Source of the DNA: Bacteroidales bacterium | Lineage (GTDB): Bacteria; Bacteroidota; Bacteroidia; Bacteroidales; VadinHA17 | Direction of reading: 5' to 3' | Assembly: GCA_009877105.1 (NCBI GenBank) | Contig: WXFD01000016.1 | Location: forward strand, 1 to 63,266 | Length of the DNA stretch: 63,266 nt | Shown here: positions 26,020 to 35,120 of the stretch, piece after piece | Layout of the letters: each line of letters starts with the position of its first letter | Numbering within the stretch: position 1 is the stretch's first letter | The notes under the pieces: generated by a model | The model's input: only the letters and a program-made list of their open reading frames with translations | The model's database searches: none | Told to the model about the DNA's origin: nothing | Made by a program: the position numbers and the translations under genes

Positions 26020-28017
26020 TTAATCCTGCAAGAAAATATCTTCACGGAATTCTTTCCAGACTTTTTCAAACCAGAGGTTCTGTTCCGGTATCATTCTCAC
26101 CGGTGCAAGGTTGGTATTGATTTTCTCTCCGTCGTATCTGATCTCAATTATTTTTTCCTCAATATCACGATCATAGCTGCAAAGAATCGGAAACTGTGAA
26201 TCATTCCCCGGGTCTGTTCCTGCAGATTCCTTCGTTTCATCAACAATAAATGATCCGCGGCTGCGCCCGCCGCCGGCAATATATGTTCTGATCGCCTCCA
26301 GGTAAACCAGGTGTGCCAGGCAGCTGTTCGAGCCCATAAAGCATTCTGCAAGCTCTTTCACCGATGTAGCCGCGCAGAGCTTATCGAAATCATCATACAT
26401 TATCCGGGCCTCTTCCACGGCCTTCATTATCTTTGCCCCGCTGCGCAGTATACTTCCATTATCCGTCATTCGCTTTCTGATCACCTTCATTGCCTGTTCC
26501 GGCGTGGAGCCGTGATATACTCCCGAGAGCCAGTCAGCTGCCCTTCCGAAATCCTTTTCAATTGCTGGAACCGTTTCGCTCAGGAACACACTCTTCTCCG
26601 GAGGCGGCGTTTGATATCTTTTAGTGATAAAGAAGGCTGCCCGATGTCCCCCAACCTGTCCCGAATTCAGGGATGATCCGCCCGGGCGGTACACACCGTG
26701 GGAGCCATTCACTTCGCCCACGGGGAAAAGATGCCTGAGATCTGACTCCCACCAGATATTGCCTTTCAGTCCCCCGTTGCAATGCTGGGCGCAGATCCCG
26801 ATTTCCAGGGCTTCAGCTCTAATATCAATACCGTGATCCATGTAAAGGCTGATTGCCGGTGAATTGAGGGCTTCAAGCCTTTCAAGCGGGAGCGGTTTCA
26901 GTGAGTCAGAATATGCAAGATAGTTATACACTTCAGGATCAAGTTCTTCTGGCTTGAAAGCCTGGCATCCGTCCCATGTAAGGTTTCTCATGAAATCGAT
27001 AAACACTCTCCTGCCTTTTTCCCTTTCCCTGAAAACCAGAAGATCGATAAGGGATGAACCATACCCGGATATTTTCCGTACATCAAACGGCCACTGATAA
27101 CCTTTCAGAAAGATGGCCCTGGTGATGGACCTGTAATCGGGGAAGAAGTCGTTAAGGAATTCCCGCGGATCGCTGCCATCCGGGGCTGTTGAATAATACC
27201 GCGGCAGAACCTGCTGATAGCTGCCTGACAGGTTCCAGCGGAATTTCAGCGAAGCAATGCCGAACTGGGATTCGGTAAGATTCTGCCCTGATGCGCCGGC
27301 TTTAAATGCCATTCCCACGGAGCCTGTCTGCGACTCGGGGTACACGCTTGTTTCATACATGTCGCCGGGGCCCCCGGTTCCAAGGATGATATTTGAAGCA
27401 TTAAACACTGTGAATGCATTAACAGGGTCGTTCTCCAATATATTCACGGCAAGCGCTCCCACAACCCTGGTTTTTTCCCTGTCGGTAAGCAGTGAAATCA
27501 CATAATGCCTGTCGAGGATCGTGATTTTTCTCCTTAAAACTTCTTCGGAAAGGACCCTGAACATCATTTTCGATGTGTAGGGACCAGCAGAAGTGGCCCT
27601 TGCACGCGGATCATGGTCAGTTTTGTATCCGGCGTATGAACCGTATTTGTCATGAGGGAACGGTACACCCATGTTAACAAGATTCATAAATGCCCTGACC
27701 GATCCCTGGGCTTCACACAGCGCAATATCGCCATGCATGCATTTTCCCCTGAACAGGTCGCGGGCAAGGTCAGTAACGGAATCAGGAACATCACCTGCAA
27801 GCGACAGCTTGTAATAAGTCTGCTTGTCCGATCCGGCATTGTTGGAAGTGCCCCAGCCCCACCCGGCCGTTGCAATAATGATATCCGGCTCTCCCATTGA
27901 ATGCAGGCTTACGGCAGCATTGAGGGCTGCCGCACCGCTGCCAATGATGAGGGTTTTAGTACTGCGATAGTTAACAGAAAAACCATTCAGCCGTATAACT
28001 TCATTTTCCATCAGCAA
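26020..28017 (-). CDS. FAD-dependent oxidoreductase (fumarate reductase/succinate dehydrogenase flavoprotein superfamily)
   Basis: 665 residues. FAD-binding Rossmann motif LIIGSGAAALNAAVSL at about residues 23-38. The FRD/SDH/aspartate-oxidase fold is supported by GGLKGNIWWESDLRHLFPVG with GEVNGSHGVYRPGG, a flavin-contact region, and a helical C-terminal domain with arginine-rich stretches. No signal peptide, so cytosolic. Its start overlaps the end of the Old Yellow Enzyme gene by 17 bp, so the two are translationally coupled. Which substrate it oxidises or reduces is not readable; pairing with an Old Yellow Enzyme and an SDR suggests a dedicated catabolic redox route. Confidence 0.85.
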   Translation of the reverse strand: MLMENEVIRLNGFSVNYRSTKTLIIGSGAAALNAAVSLHSMGEPDIIIATAGWGWGTSNNAGSDKQTYYKLSLAGDVPDSVTDLARDLFRGKCMHGDIALCEAQGSVRAFMNLVNMGVPFPHDKYGSYAGYKTDHDPRARATSAGPYTSKMMFRVLSEEVLRRKITILDRHYVISLLTDREKTRVVGALAVNILENDPVNAFTVFNASNIILGTGGPGDMYETSVYPESQTGSVGMAFKAGASGQNLTESQFGIASLKFRWNLSGSYQQVLPRYYSTAPDGSDPREFLNDFFPDYRSITRAIFLKGYQWPFDVRKISGYGSSLIDLLVFREREKGRRVFIDFMRNLTWDGCQAFKPEELDPEVYNYLAYSDSLKPLPLERLEALNSPAISLYMDHGIDIRAEALEIGICAQHCNGGLKGNIWWESDLRHLFPVGEVNGSHGVYRPGGSSLNSGQVGGHRAAFFITKRYQTPPPEKSVFLSETVPAIEKDFGRAADWLSGVYHGSTPEQAMKVIRKRMTDNGSILRSGAKIMKAVEEARIMYDDFDKLCAATSVKELAECFMGSNSCLAHLVYLEAIRTYIAGGGRSRGSFIVDETKESAGTDPGNDSQFPILCSYDRDIEEKIIEIRYDGEKINTNLAPVRMIPEQNLWFEKVWKEFREDIFLQD

Positions 28018-29311
28018 TCAGTTTTTTCAGCTCCTTTCCATATATTTCCTTATCGCGGATAACACATCCGCCAATATGAAGGTTTCTTATAAGACGAGTG
28101 CATCCCGAGCAGCAAATGCAGGTTTTGGAAGGGTCGGCCCTGCCGGTTCTCATAAGATCGAGGGGCATTGATGGATATGCAAATGAGTTTCTTCCGAATC
28201 CTGCAAGGGATACATCCCTGCTTTTAACAAGGGCCGCTCCCACATTCGGTGCATACTGACGCAGATAGGAAAAAGCTGTTCCGGCAATAACCAGATCCGG
28301 AAATTTTTTCTGAAAAACCGATGTGGCATTTATCATTCTCATCACCCCCTGCAAGGGATGCTCATCGGGGACCTTCATTCCGGGAAGCGGAACATCGTAT
28401 GGCCTTGAGATGTGAGGATTGAAATAGGGGCTTCCCATTGTAATGTTCAGCAATTCAATTCCCCTGTCCATTAACTGTCCCACAAGCATCATAGCCTCGG
28501 TAAAATCAGGCTGATCCATATCATCCACCCCGAAGCCGCCCCTGTACATGTCGGAAATGCCGAGCCGGCTCGTGACCATCAGTCCGGGAACTTCATATCT
28601 TATCCTGTCAAAGGTTTCCAGGAAGAACCTGAATCTCTTTTCAGGTTCTTCTCCCCCGTAAATGCTGTTCCTCCTGTTTTTAGCCGCCAGAAGCTCTATC
28701 ATAAGATAACCATGGCATGCTTTGATATCCAAAGCATTGAAACCGGCATCGCGGGCAAGTCTTGCGGCAATTATATACTGATCCTGGATCCTTCTGAGAT
28801 CGTCGTCGGTCAATATTTCCGGAGTTCCCCTGTCGAGCAATGGATTGGGGGCCGCTATCCGGGGTGCAGGTTTTCCATCGGGTTTGCTGTAACGGCCGGA
28901 GTGAGTGATCTGAATAACCAGGAATGGATCCCTGTTTTCCAGTCCGCTGTTTTTACGGATCCTTTCGTTCAGAAAGGCAAACTTATCCCTGCTTTTCCTG
29001 TTTATCCAGAGCTGGCGGGGATTGGACCTGCCTTCATGATTTACCGCAACAGCTTCAAACCAGATAGTTCCGCTGCCTCCGGCAGAATACCGCAAATAAC
29101 GTCTTTCCGTAAGTTCCGAGGGAGCTCCTTCATTATCGGAATCATATCCTTCCATGGGCTGGACCACTATCCGGTTAGGGATAATAATCTCTCCTGCTTT
29201 TGCACTTTCCAGCAACGGGGAAACGTCATCTGAAAAAGGCAGGGTAAAGCCCAGTTCGGATGCCTTACGGATAAGCTCATCTTTTGTCCTGTAATGGAAT
29301 CTTTCGTGCAT
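28001..29311 (-). CDS. NADH:flavin oxidoreductase / Old Yellow Enzyme family
   Basis: 436 residues, TIM-barrel FMN enzyme. Seen: PNRIVVQPMEGYD near the start (FMN contact), LVIQITHSGRYSKPDGKP-type active-site His segment (QITHSGRYSKPDG), and FNALDIKACHGYLMIELLA with the catalytic His. The C-terminus has a cysteine cluster TCICCSGCTRLIRN and a later Cys, similar in place to the Fe-S motif of 2,4-dienoyl-CoA reductase-type members but without their second large domain, which may instead be the neighbouring FAD protein. First gene of the OYE–FAD–SDR operon; overlaps the next by 17 bp. Confidence 0.87.
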   Translation of the reverse strand: MHERFHYRTKDELIRKASELGFTLPFSDDVSPLLESAKAGEIIIPNRIVVQPMEGYDSDNEGAPSELTERRYLRYSAGGSGTIWFEAVAVNHEGRSNPRQLWINRKSRDKFAFLNERIRKNSGLENRDPFLVIQITHSGRYSKPDGKPAPRIAAPNPLLDRGTPEILTDDDLRRIQDQYIIAARLARDAGFNALDIKACHGYLMIELLAAKNRRNSIYGGEEPEKRFRFFLETFDRIRYEVPGLMVTSRLGISDMYRGGFGVDDMDQPDFTEAMMLVGQLMDRGIELLNITMGSPYFNPHISRPYDVPLPGMKVPDEHPLQGVMRMINATSVFQKKFPDLVIAGTAFSYLRQYAPNVGAALVKSRDVSLAGFGRNSFAYPSMPLDLMRTGRADPSKTCICCSGCTRLIRNLHIGGCVIRDKEIYGKELKKLIADGK

Positions 29312-29388
29312 GATGGGAGAATGGGTGAAAATGGTAAAAATACACGAAAGAAAGTTGTCCCCAAAGGAGAAATTGATATTAACGTCAG

Positions 29389-30702
29389 CTAAAAGTAACC
29401 GCTGCCAAAACGCGGATTAACCACGTTGTTGTATATCGATCCGAATGTATAGGAAAGACTTACCCCTCCCTGGACAAAATAGCTGGAAGCAAGCTGTTTC
29501 AGCTGCAGGAGACGGTCGGCTTCAGAAATTTCTCCCTTTCTGAGATTGGGCTGAAAATTATTGTAGGAAACGCTTCCGTTAACTGAAAGGGATAATCCTT
29601 TCAGCACCCTCAGCCTGATATATCCCCAAAGGTTCACCCTGTTTTTGGATAAGTCGGACAGATAGTTGGTTTCAGAAAGAGAAATATTTATTGATCCCCA
29701 TTTTTCCTGGATCTGGTATGCAACCATAAGTGAATGCTTGAAGAAATTATCATACAGTTTCTCGTATATGGTTGAATCAATATAATTGCTGTACTGATAT
29801 CCAATCGCATACAGTAACCGCAACTGTTTATGGGTGGCCTCTGAATACGGATAAAGATCATATTCTATGGCAGGCATTATTTCGGTCGTAAAGTTTATGT
29901 TCGCTTCGGTTGATGTGCGGTTTTCCCAGCGTATTCCCGTGGATAAGTGATTTCCGAGACTTTTCACAACCAGCAGATGCAGTGAATTATTACTCTTTGA
30001 ATAAGTTGTATCCGTTTCCGAATCAATAAATCTTTGCTTGTTAATGTTCTGATTCAGATTTGCCTCTATTTTCAGATCAGGAGTAATCCTTGAAATTTCA
30101 AGGGCATTCCAGATCTGAAATCGTTTTGCAGATTCCTCGGCTGAATATCTCGGACTTGAAGACAGCTCGAACACCCAGTTATCCCAGCGATCCTTTACAT
30201 CCTCAAGTTCAAGTCCCGGTTCATGTCCTATCGTAATTTCATCAATCAGCGGTGTCTTTGCAATATACCGCATCAGGCCTATTTTGAGAATGGTTGTTCT
30301 TTTTTCCCTTATAACCGGGCCGGTCTGGTCAGGAACTGTTGCAAATGTAATGGTATCATTCATTCCTGAAAAATTCTTCTGTCCCTGGAATGTATAGGTG
30401 TACAGCGTTCCTCCGCTTCCGGTGGGCTGATCGGTCACATTGACATATACCTGGGCTTCCTTTACATCCCTGACATAATTCACATATGGAACGTGCTGAC
30501 GGATATAATTCATATCGCAGTTCCGGCAGTCGAGAAATACCTTAACGGCCCCTTCCCGCGAATGATTACTCCGGGTTGCAGCCGTATCGGAGCTGACAAC
30601 AACCGGTCCGGTTTGCAGTTCATTATCCTGGGCCTCCAGAACCAGAGAAGCACTGATCAATATTATAAAAACCGATAATTTTCCAATTTTATTAATGGTC
30701 AT
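29389..30702 (-). CDS. Uncharacterised outer-membrane beta-barrel-like protein
   Basis: 437 residues. Signal peptide (SVFIILISASLVLEAQ). Residues 50-95 hold a small alpha/beta-looking segment with FLDCRNCDMNYIRQHVPYV, a CxxCD motif, then a long region of alternating hydrophobic residues with many aromatic strand ends, closing in GSGYF, a terminal Phe as in outer-membrane barrels. I recall similar proteins in other Bacteroidota but no function. It stands alone on the minus strand between the redox operon and a GT2 gene. Confidence 0.75.
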   Translation of the reverse strand: MTINKIGKLSVFIILISASLVLEAQDNELQTGPVVVSSDTAATRSNHSREGAVKVFLDCRNCDMNYIRQHVPYVNYVRDVKEAQVYVNVTDQPTGSGGTLYTYTFQGQKNFSGMNDTITFATVPDQTGPVIREKRTTILKIGLMRYIAKTPLIDEITIGHEPGLELEDVKDRWDNWVFELSSSPRYSAEESAKRFQIWNALEISRITPDLKIEANLNQNINKQRFIDSETDTTYSKSNNSLHLLVVKSLGNHLSTGIRWENRTSTEANINFTTEIMPAIEYDLYPYSEATHKQLRLLYAIGYQYSNYIDSTIYEKLYDNFFKHSLMVAYQIQEKWGSINISLSETNYLSDLSKNRVNLWGYIRLRVLKGLSLSVNGSVSYNNFQPNLRKGEISEADRLLQLKQLASSYFVQGGVSLSYTFGSIYNNVVNPRFGSGYF

Positions 30703-30829
30703 AGTTGGTCAGTTTACATACTACTCCCCGAATTCGCCGGCCGGATGGAAAGATCAGGCCTCCCAAGCAGAACTGCAAATATCATAATATATTTTATCAG
30801 AACAACTTATTGGTATCACCACAGGCGAA

Positions 30830-31819
30830 TTAATTAGCTTTTTTTAACATTCGTCCCGGATAAAGCACTGATCTCGGACCAATCCATGATTGTCTCAGGG
30901 CTGCTCCTGCATAATATCCCAGAAGCCTTAAAAATATCCTGGTCCGGAGAAACAGGGCGGGAACGAAGAAAAAGATGAGACCTGCCGCTGCCAGAATGAC
31001 GCCTGAGATTATATTGTTTACAACAAGAAAGATCTGTGTCAGAACTCCTTCGGCACCTTTAATATTCCTTGAAACATAGAGATGTCTTGAGATCTGAACC
31101 TCGGTTTTGGTGATTGCGGCAATTCTTTTGTTTACCCGGGAACTTCCGCCATGATTGTGAATAATCGTTACATTATTCAGCCTGACAACTTTTCCCATTT
31201 CCCTGTTTATTCTGCGGCATATGTCAACATCTTCATAATACATCCAGAATCCCTCGTAAAAACCACCGAGCTGAAGATAAAGATCTCGTTTCATCCATAC
31301 CACTGACCCGGAGATCCAGTCGGGAAACGTCACATGGCCATTATCGGTGACAGGTGCAGCAGTTTTTCTGAAAATCCTGGCGACTGAACGCTGGAATCCG
31401 GTGAGGTTTGAAAATTCAGGAAAATCACCCGTAGCAGTAGTTTCTTTCCCCCTGTCATTTACCTGCCTGCATGATATGATACTGTACTCAGGATGTGCGC
31501 GGGCTTCTTCCAGCATCCTGGCTATCTCATTTTCGTCAGCCTCGGTATCCGGGTTGAGAATAAGAACATACTCACCTGAGGCGTTTCTGCACCCGAGATT
31601 ATTACCGTTGGCGTACCCGCCATTGACAGGGTTTAAAATGAACCTGAAATCAGGGTATTTTCTTACAAAATCGTGAATAACCTGGTCACCCGAATTATTA
31701 TCCACCACAATAACCTCGTAACTAAAATTGTCTCCCCTGAATCCCGCCAGGGAATCAAGGCATTTCCGAAGCCTCGCCCAGCCCCGGAAGCATACAACGA
31801 TTACAGAAATATCAATCAT
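30830..31819 (-). CDS. Family 2 glycosyltransferase, membrane-associated
   Basis: 329 residues. GT-A fold: N-terminal ISVIVVCFRGW, EVIVVDNNSGD, and the DxD-equivalent LNPDTEAD; WMYYEDVDICRRI matches the acceptor-site EDVD motif of rhamnosyltransferase-like GT2 enzymes. The C-terminal 90 residues contain a membrane segment (about 270-295), anchoring it to the inner membrane. Likely adds a sugar to a cell-surface polysaccharide or O-antigen; no other such gene is adjacent, so donor and acceptor are unknown. 58 bp after the rhomboid gene. Confidence 0.88.
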   Translation of the reverse strand: MIDISVIVVCFRGWARLRKCLDSLAGFRGDNFSYEVIVVDNNSGDQVIHDFVRKYPDFRFILNPVNGGYANGNNLGCRNASGEYVLILNPDTEADENEIARMLEEARAHPEYSIISCRQVNDRGKETTATGDFPEFSNLTGFQRSVARIFRKTAAPVTDNGHVTFPDWISGSVVWMKRDLYLQLGGFYEGFWMYYEDVDICRRINREMGKVVRLNNVTIIHNHGGSSRVNKRIAAITKTEVQISRHLYVSRNIKGAEGVLTQIFLVVNNIISGVILAAAGLIFFFVPALFLRTRIFLRLLGYYAGAALRQSWIGPRSVLYPGRMLKKAN

Positions 31820-31877
31820 ATTGTGTCCGACCTTGTTCCTGATAAAACAACATTTCTTTCATCATCCGGGCCCCGTC

Positions 31878-32576
31878 TCACACTTTTTTCCCGTCTTCTG
31901 TTTCAGGCCCATACGTATCTGAAATCCTGTCAGATCCGTCCTCCTCATCATCCATCCACACGGGAACCGGGTCCTGCGGTCCCTCATTCCTGAAGGCAAC
32001 GGCAAGCACAATCCCCGAAATAAAGCCCAGCATATGGGATTCCCACGAGATATTTTTTCTGACAACATCGGGAAATATACCCCAAACCATTGAACCGTAA
32101 AGAAATACTATCAGCAGCGACAGCGCAACGAGCCTGAAGTATTTCCGTATAATACCACTGAAGAAAAGGAATGAGGCGAGTCCGTAGACGAGTCCCGAAG
32201 CGCCTATGTGCCACGATGTCCTGCCTGCCAGCCATACAAACGATCCTGTCAGGAACCAAGTCCACAGAGATATTTTCACTGCAATCTCCGAATAAAAATA
32301 GAACAGGGCAGTTGCCAGGAAAAACAGGGGAAGGGTATTATTGAACAGATGTTCAAAATCGGAATGAATGAAAGGGGACAGCACAATGCCGGGCAAGCCT
32401 CTGACGGAAAGCGGCAGGATGCCAAGATGGGTAAAGTCAAGATCAAAAAGGACCTCAGCCGTTTTCAAGATCCACATGAGGGAAATGATAACAAGTGGAA
32501 TTATCATGCTCAGGAGCATTTTTTTCCTGTGCAGCAAGGCTTCTCCTTCAGTTATGTTCAGCCCCGGGAATTGCAT
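31878..32576 (-). CDS. Rhomboid-family intramembrane serine protease
   Basis: 232 residues, about six membrane segments. Catalytic dyad visible: Ser127 in HIGASGLVYG and His181 in ESHMLGFISG; the oxyanion-side HLFNNTLPLF and the L1-loop WR-type region are present in modified form. Cleaves membrane proteins within the bilayer. The C-terminal 35 residues are acidic and soluble. Located between Gfo/Idh/MocA and GT2 genes on the same strand, 39 bp after the former. Confidence 0.9.
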   Translation of the reverse strand: MQFPGLNITEGEALLHRKKMLLSMIIPLVIISLMWILKTAEVLFDLDFTHLGILPLSVRGLPGIVLSPFIHSDFEHLFNNTLPLFFLATALFYFYSEIAVKISLWTWFLTGSFVWLAGRTSWHIGASGLVYGLASFLFFSGIIRKYFRLVALSLLIVFLYGSMVWGIFPDVVRKNISWESHMLGFISGIVLAVAFRNEGPQDPVPVWMDDEEDGSDRISDTYGPETEDGKKV

Positions 32577-32615
32577 TATTGCCAGTAACAGTGCTGCATT
32601 ATTTCTCCCTGTCCG

Positions 32616-33599
32616 CTAATCCTGCGGCAATCTTATTCCTGCATCATGTCGTATCCTGTCGAGGGTTCTGATCAGGTTGCGGCTGAATGAGAGGGGAACA
32701 ACCGGGCTTTCAGTCAGGCCATCGTCAAGACAGCGCATCACTTCCCCGGCCTCCCAGTGATATCCCATTGCAGGCGGGTTGAATACATACGTTTCCTTCT
32801 CCATATCGTCAGGCTCCAGGATCACAGTCTGATTCATATCCCGGCCGCGGGAAAGAGAAATCCTGCCCCTTTCGCATAAAATCACGCAGCCGATTCCTGC
32901 ATTGGTCCGGAAAGAACTGTAAATGCTGGCCATGCGTCCGTCATTATATCTGAAAATAGCACTTACCGATTCTTCCGCCCCCGTCTTTCCGAATGAAGCG
33001 TAAGCCTTGATCCCGTCGGGAACACCGGCAAAAGTGAGAGCGTCAATCACCGGATAAATACCTATATCAAGAAGCGATCCTCCACCAAGCTCCGGGTTGA
33101 ACTTCCTGTCGTCAGGATGGAAAGGAGGGTTAAAGGAGAAAAAGCATTCCATATGAAGAAGCCGGCCGACAATGCCGGATTCGAGTATCTCCGAAGCTTT
33201 CCTGTAAAAGGGCTGGAAGGGAGGCCAGAGTGCCTCCATCAGGAAGACCTTATTACGGGAAGCCTCTGAAATCATCTCTTCAACCTCACGCTCGTTGATC
33301 GCAAACGCCTTTTCACAGAGTACTGCCTTTCCGTTTTTCATGCAGAGTATTGCCTGCTCCCTATGATGCGAATGCGGTGATGCAATATAAACTATATCAA
33401 CCCCTGGATCCTCAGCCAGTTCCCTGTAACTGCCATAGAATTTCCTGAACCCGTTGTCTGCTGCAAACTTTTCCGCCCGCCGAAGGTCACGCGAACCAAC
33501 TGCATACAACTCCGCATTATCCAGATGCTTCAATGCATTCGTGAATTTTCCGGCCATTTTGCCCGGGGCAAGTATTCCCCATTTATACCGTTTTTCCAT
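32616..33599 (-). CDS. Gfo/Idh/MocA-family NAD(P)-dependent oxidoreductase
   Basis: 327 residues from ATG 33599 (MEKRYKWGILAPGKMAGKF); an upstream ATG at 33635 adds twelve residues ahead of the Rossmann strand and is less likely. Seen: WGILAPGKMA (nucleotide loop), VDIVYIASPHSHH, GKAVLCEKAFA (the conserved EKP-type motif with Lys), and GGGSLLDIGIYPV. Most like the trans-1,2-dihydrobenzene-1,2-diol/xylose dehydrogenase branch. Oxidises or reduces a sugar or cyclitol. Cytosolic. Confidence 0.88.
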   Translation of the reverse strand: MEKRYKWGILAPGKMAGKFTNALKHLDNAELYAVGSRDLRRAEKFAADNGFRKFYGSYRELAEDPGVDIVYIASPHSHHREQAILCMKNGKAVLCEKAFAINEREVEEMISEASRNKVFLMEALWPPFQPFYRKASEILESGIVGRLLHMECFFSFNPPFHPDDRKFNPELGGGSLLDIGIYPVIDALTFAGVPDGIKAYASFGKTGAEESVSAIFRYNDGRMASIYSSFRTNAGIGCVILCERGRISLSRGRDMNQTVILEPDDMEKETYVFNPPAMGYHWEAGEVMRCLDDGLTESPVVPLSFSRNLIRTLDRIRHDAGIRLPQD

Positions 33600-33756
33600 A
33601 ACCAAAGTTTGTATAAAAATAGACATTCTGGTCATAATGGCAACTACCCGGTAAAAACCGGGGAATTATCATTTTCAGTACTAACATGGAAATCAGCAAC
33701 GATTTTATGTTAAGCCAATGCTTCGGGGTGAATCACCCGTTTTCGCGGCGATTTTT

Positions 33757-33873
33757 CATGTGAAAATAAATTCATATACTACTGAAGATTAAGTGGCTCA
33801 CATGGAACCCGCATGAATCTTATTTTCCTGCTTGTTTGTGATCTTTTATCCTGTGGGTTTCATATTATTTTAA
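33757..33873. repeat. Dispersed ~117-bp MITE-like element, copy 1
   Basis: About 90% identical to 54694-54810. Short terminal inverted bases (TGAAA...TTTCA) and an internal 15-bp inverted repeat (ATGGAACCCGCATGA with TCCTGTGGGTTTCAT) separated by about 35 bp. It lies in the 537-bp gap between two divergent genes (Gfo/Idh and PspC), contains no usable ORF, and is 158 bp upstream of the Gfo/Idh start. Confidence 0.85.
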
Positions 33874-33967
33874 ACTCAAAATTCCAGTCATCATTAATAA
33901 TCTTAATTCCACATCGCTTATTATCTGATGTTTACTGAATTATTTTTATGTCTTTAATAATTTTCAG

Positions 33968-34008
33968 TACTATGTATTGCATAGTATATTATTTTATATA
34001 TATCTTTG
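33968..34008 (+). promoter_or_regulatory. Promoter with overlapping dyad upstream of the PspC–PadR–PspC operon
   Basis: TTG at 33977-33979 and TATCTTTG at 34001-34008, spacer 21 bp, a good sigma-A match. A perfect 7-bp dyad TACTATG-TATTG-CATAGTA (33968-33986) covers the -33 element. Because the operon encodes a PadR regulator, the dyad is a natural autoregulatory operator candidate. The leader from the start site to ATG 34137 is about 120 nt. Confidence 0.65.
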
Positions 34009-34136
34009 CAATAAACTGTAGTATGCAAATTCCAGTAGTGGTTTTTACAAGGTTCTTTAAATATCATCATACCTCTACAGGAGAGTATTTATTAAGTTCA
34101 ATCTGAATTTGCAGTCAATAATTTACATCTCGGAAA

Positions 34137-34727
34137 ATGAAAATCACGGTCAGTATTAATCTTGGAGGGTATTCGTTCAATATTGACGAGGATGCCTATA
34201 CCGAACTCAAAAGATATCTGAAAAGTCTTGAGTTTAACCTGGCAGGGGAAGAGAGTTCCGCAGAAATCATATCAGATATAGAGGCAAGGATGGCGGAATT
34301 GTTCAGGGCAAGGCTCACCGGGTACAAACAGGTGATTACTATCACGGATGTCAGGGATGTAATTGCCGTAATGGGGAATCCGGAGGACATATCCGACAAG
34401 GAAGGTATGTCGTCAGGGGCGAAATTCACGGAGCCCGGGGCTCACAGGATGTACCGTGATCCCGACCGGAGGATCATTGGCGGAGTGTGCGCAGGGATTG
34501 GAGCTTTCTGGCAGATCGAACCGTGGATTGTGCGCGTAATATTTATTGCGGTCGCCATGGCCGGAGGACTCGGCATCCTGGTTTATCTCATTCTTTACAT
34601 TGTTCTTCCCGAAGCCAGGACCACTGCCCAGAAGATTGAAATGAAAGGGGATCCGGTCAATATTCACAATATTAAGGAAGCGGTGAAAAGAGAATTTGAT
34701 AATGTGAGAAAGAACATGAATCTCTGA
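34137..34727 (+). CDS. PspC-domain membrane protein (short)
   Basis: 196 residues. Residues 1-95 form an N-terminal domain with SDIEARMAELF and a VIAVMGNPEDI stretch, shared with the longer protein at 35121. Residues about 103-165 are a PspC domain: RMYRDPDRRIIGGVCAGIG then a hydrophobic membrane segment (ILVYLILYIVLPEA). PspC proteins sit in the inner membrane and take part in envelope-stress response. First gene of a three-gene operon, followed 37 bp later by the PadR regulator gene. Confidence 0.9.
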   Translation: MKITVSINLGGYSFNIDEDAYTELKRYLKSLEFNLAGEESSAEIISDIEARMAELFRARLTGYKQVITITDVRDVIAVMGNPEDISDKEGMSSGAKFTEPGAHRMYRDPDRRIIGGVCAGIGAFWQIEPWIVRVIFIAVAMAGGLGILVYLILYIVLPEARTTAQKIEMKGDPVNIHNIKEAVKREFDNVRKNMNL

Positions 34728-34764
34728 TGGTCAGTTGTTCCTGAAAACAATAAATCTTATAAAT

Positions 34765-35091
34765 ATGGATATCGAAAATACAAAAGCCCAGATGCGTAAA
34801 GGGATTCTCGAATACTGCATTTTATCGGTATTATCGAAGGCATCCTGTTATGCAAGCGATATAATCAGGGAGCTGAGGGAGGCGGAATTGATCGTTGTGG
34901 AAGGAACTCTCTATCCTTTATTGACAAGACAGAAAAATGCCGGGCTGCTGAGCTACCGGTGGGAGGAATCGCAACAGGGCCCGCCCAGGAAATATTATGA
35001 ACTCACTTCCGAAGGCAGGGAGTATCTGGCCGGACTTGACAAATCATGGGATGAACTTGTTGAATCGGTAAGGCTGATAAGAAACCGTTGA
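34765..35091 (+). CDS. PadR-family transcriptional regulator
   Basis: 108 residues from ATG 34765 (MDIENTKAQMRKGILEYCIL); a longer frame starts 30 bp earlier but lacks the typical beginning. Winged-helix HTH: MRKGILEYCILSVLSKAS, YASDIIRELREAELIVVEGTLYPLL cut as its two motifs (ASDIIRELREAEL, EGTLYPLLTRQ), and PPRKYYELTSEGREYL of the wing. Short C-terminal helix for dimerisation, PadR-s2 size. Being flanked by two PspC proteins is a frequent arrangement in Bacteroidota. Likely represses its own operon via the dyad at 33968. Confidence 0.93.
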   Translation: MDIENTKAQMRKGILEYCILSVLSKASCYASDIIRELREAELIVVEGTLYPLLTRQKNAGLLSYRWEESQQGPPRKYYELTSEGREYLAGLDKSWDELVESVRLIRNR

Positions 35092-35120
35092 ATCGTTGCT
35101 AACCTGAAAAACTGAATATA

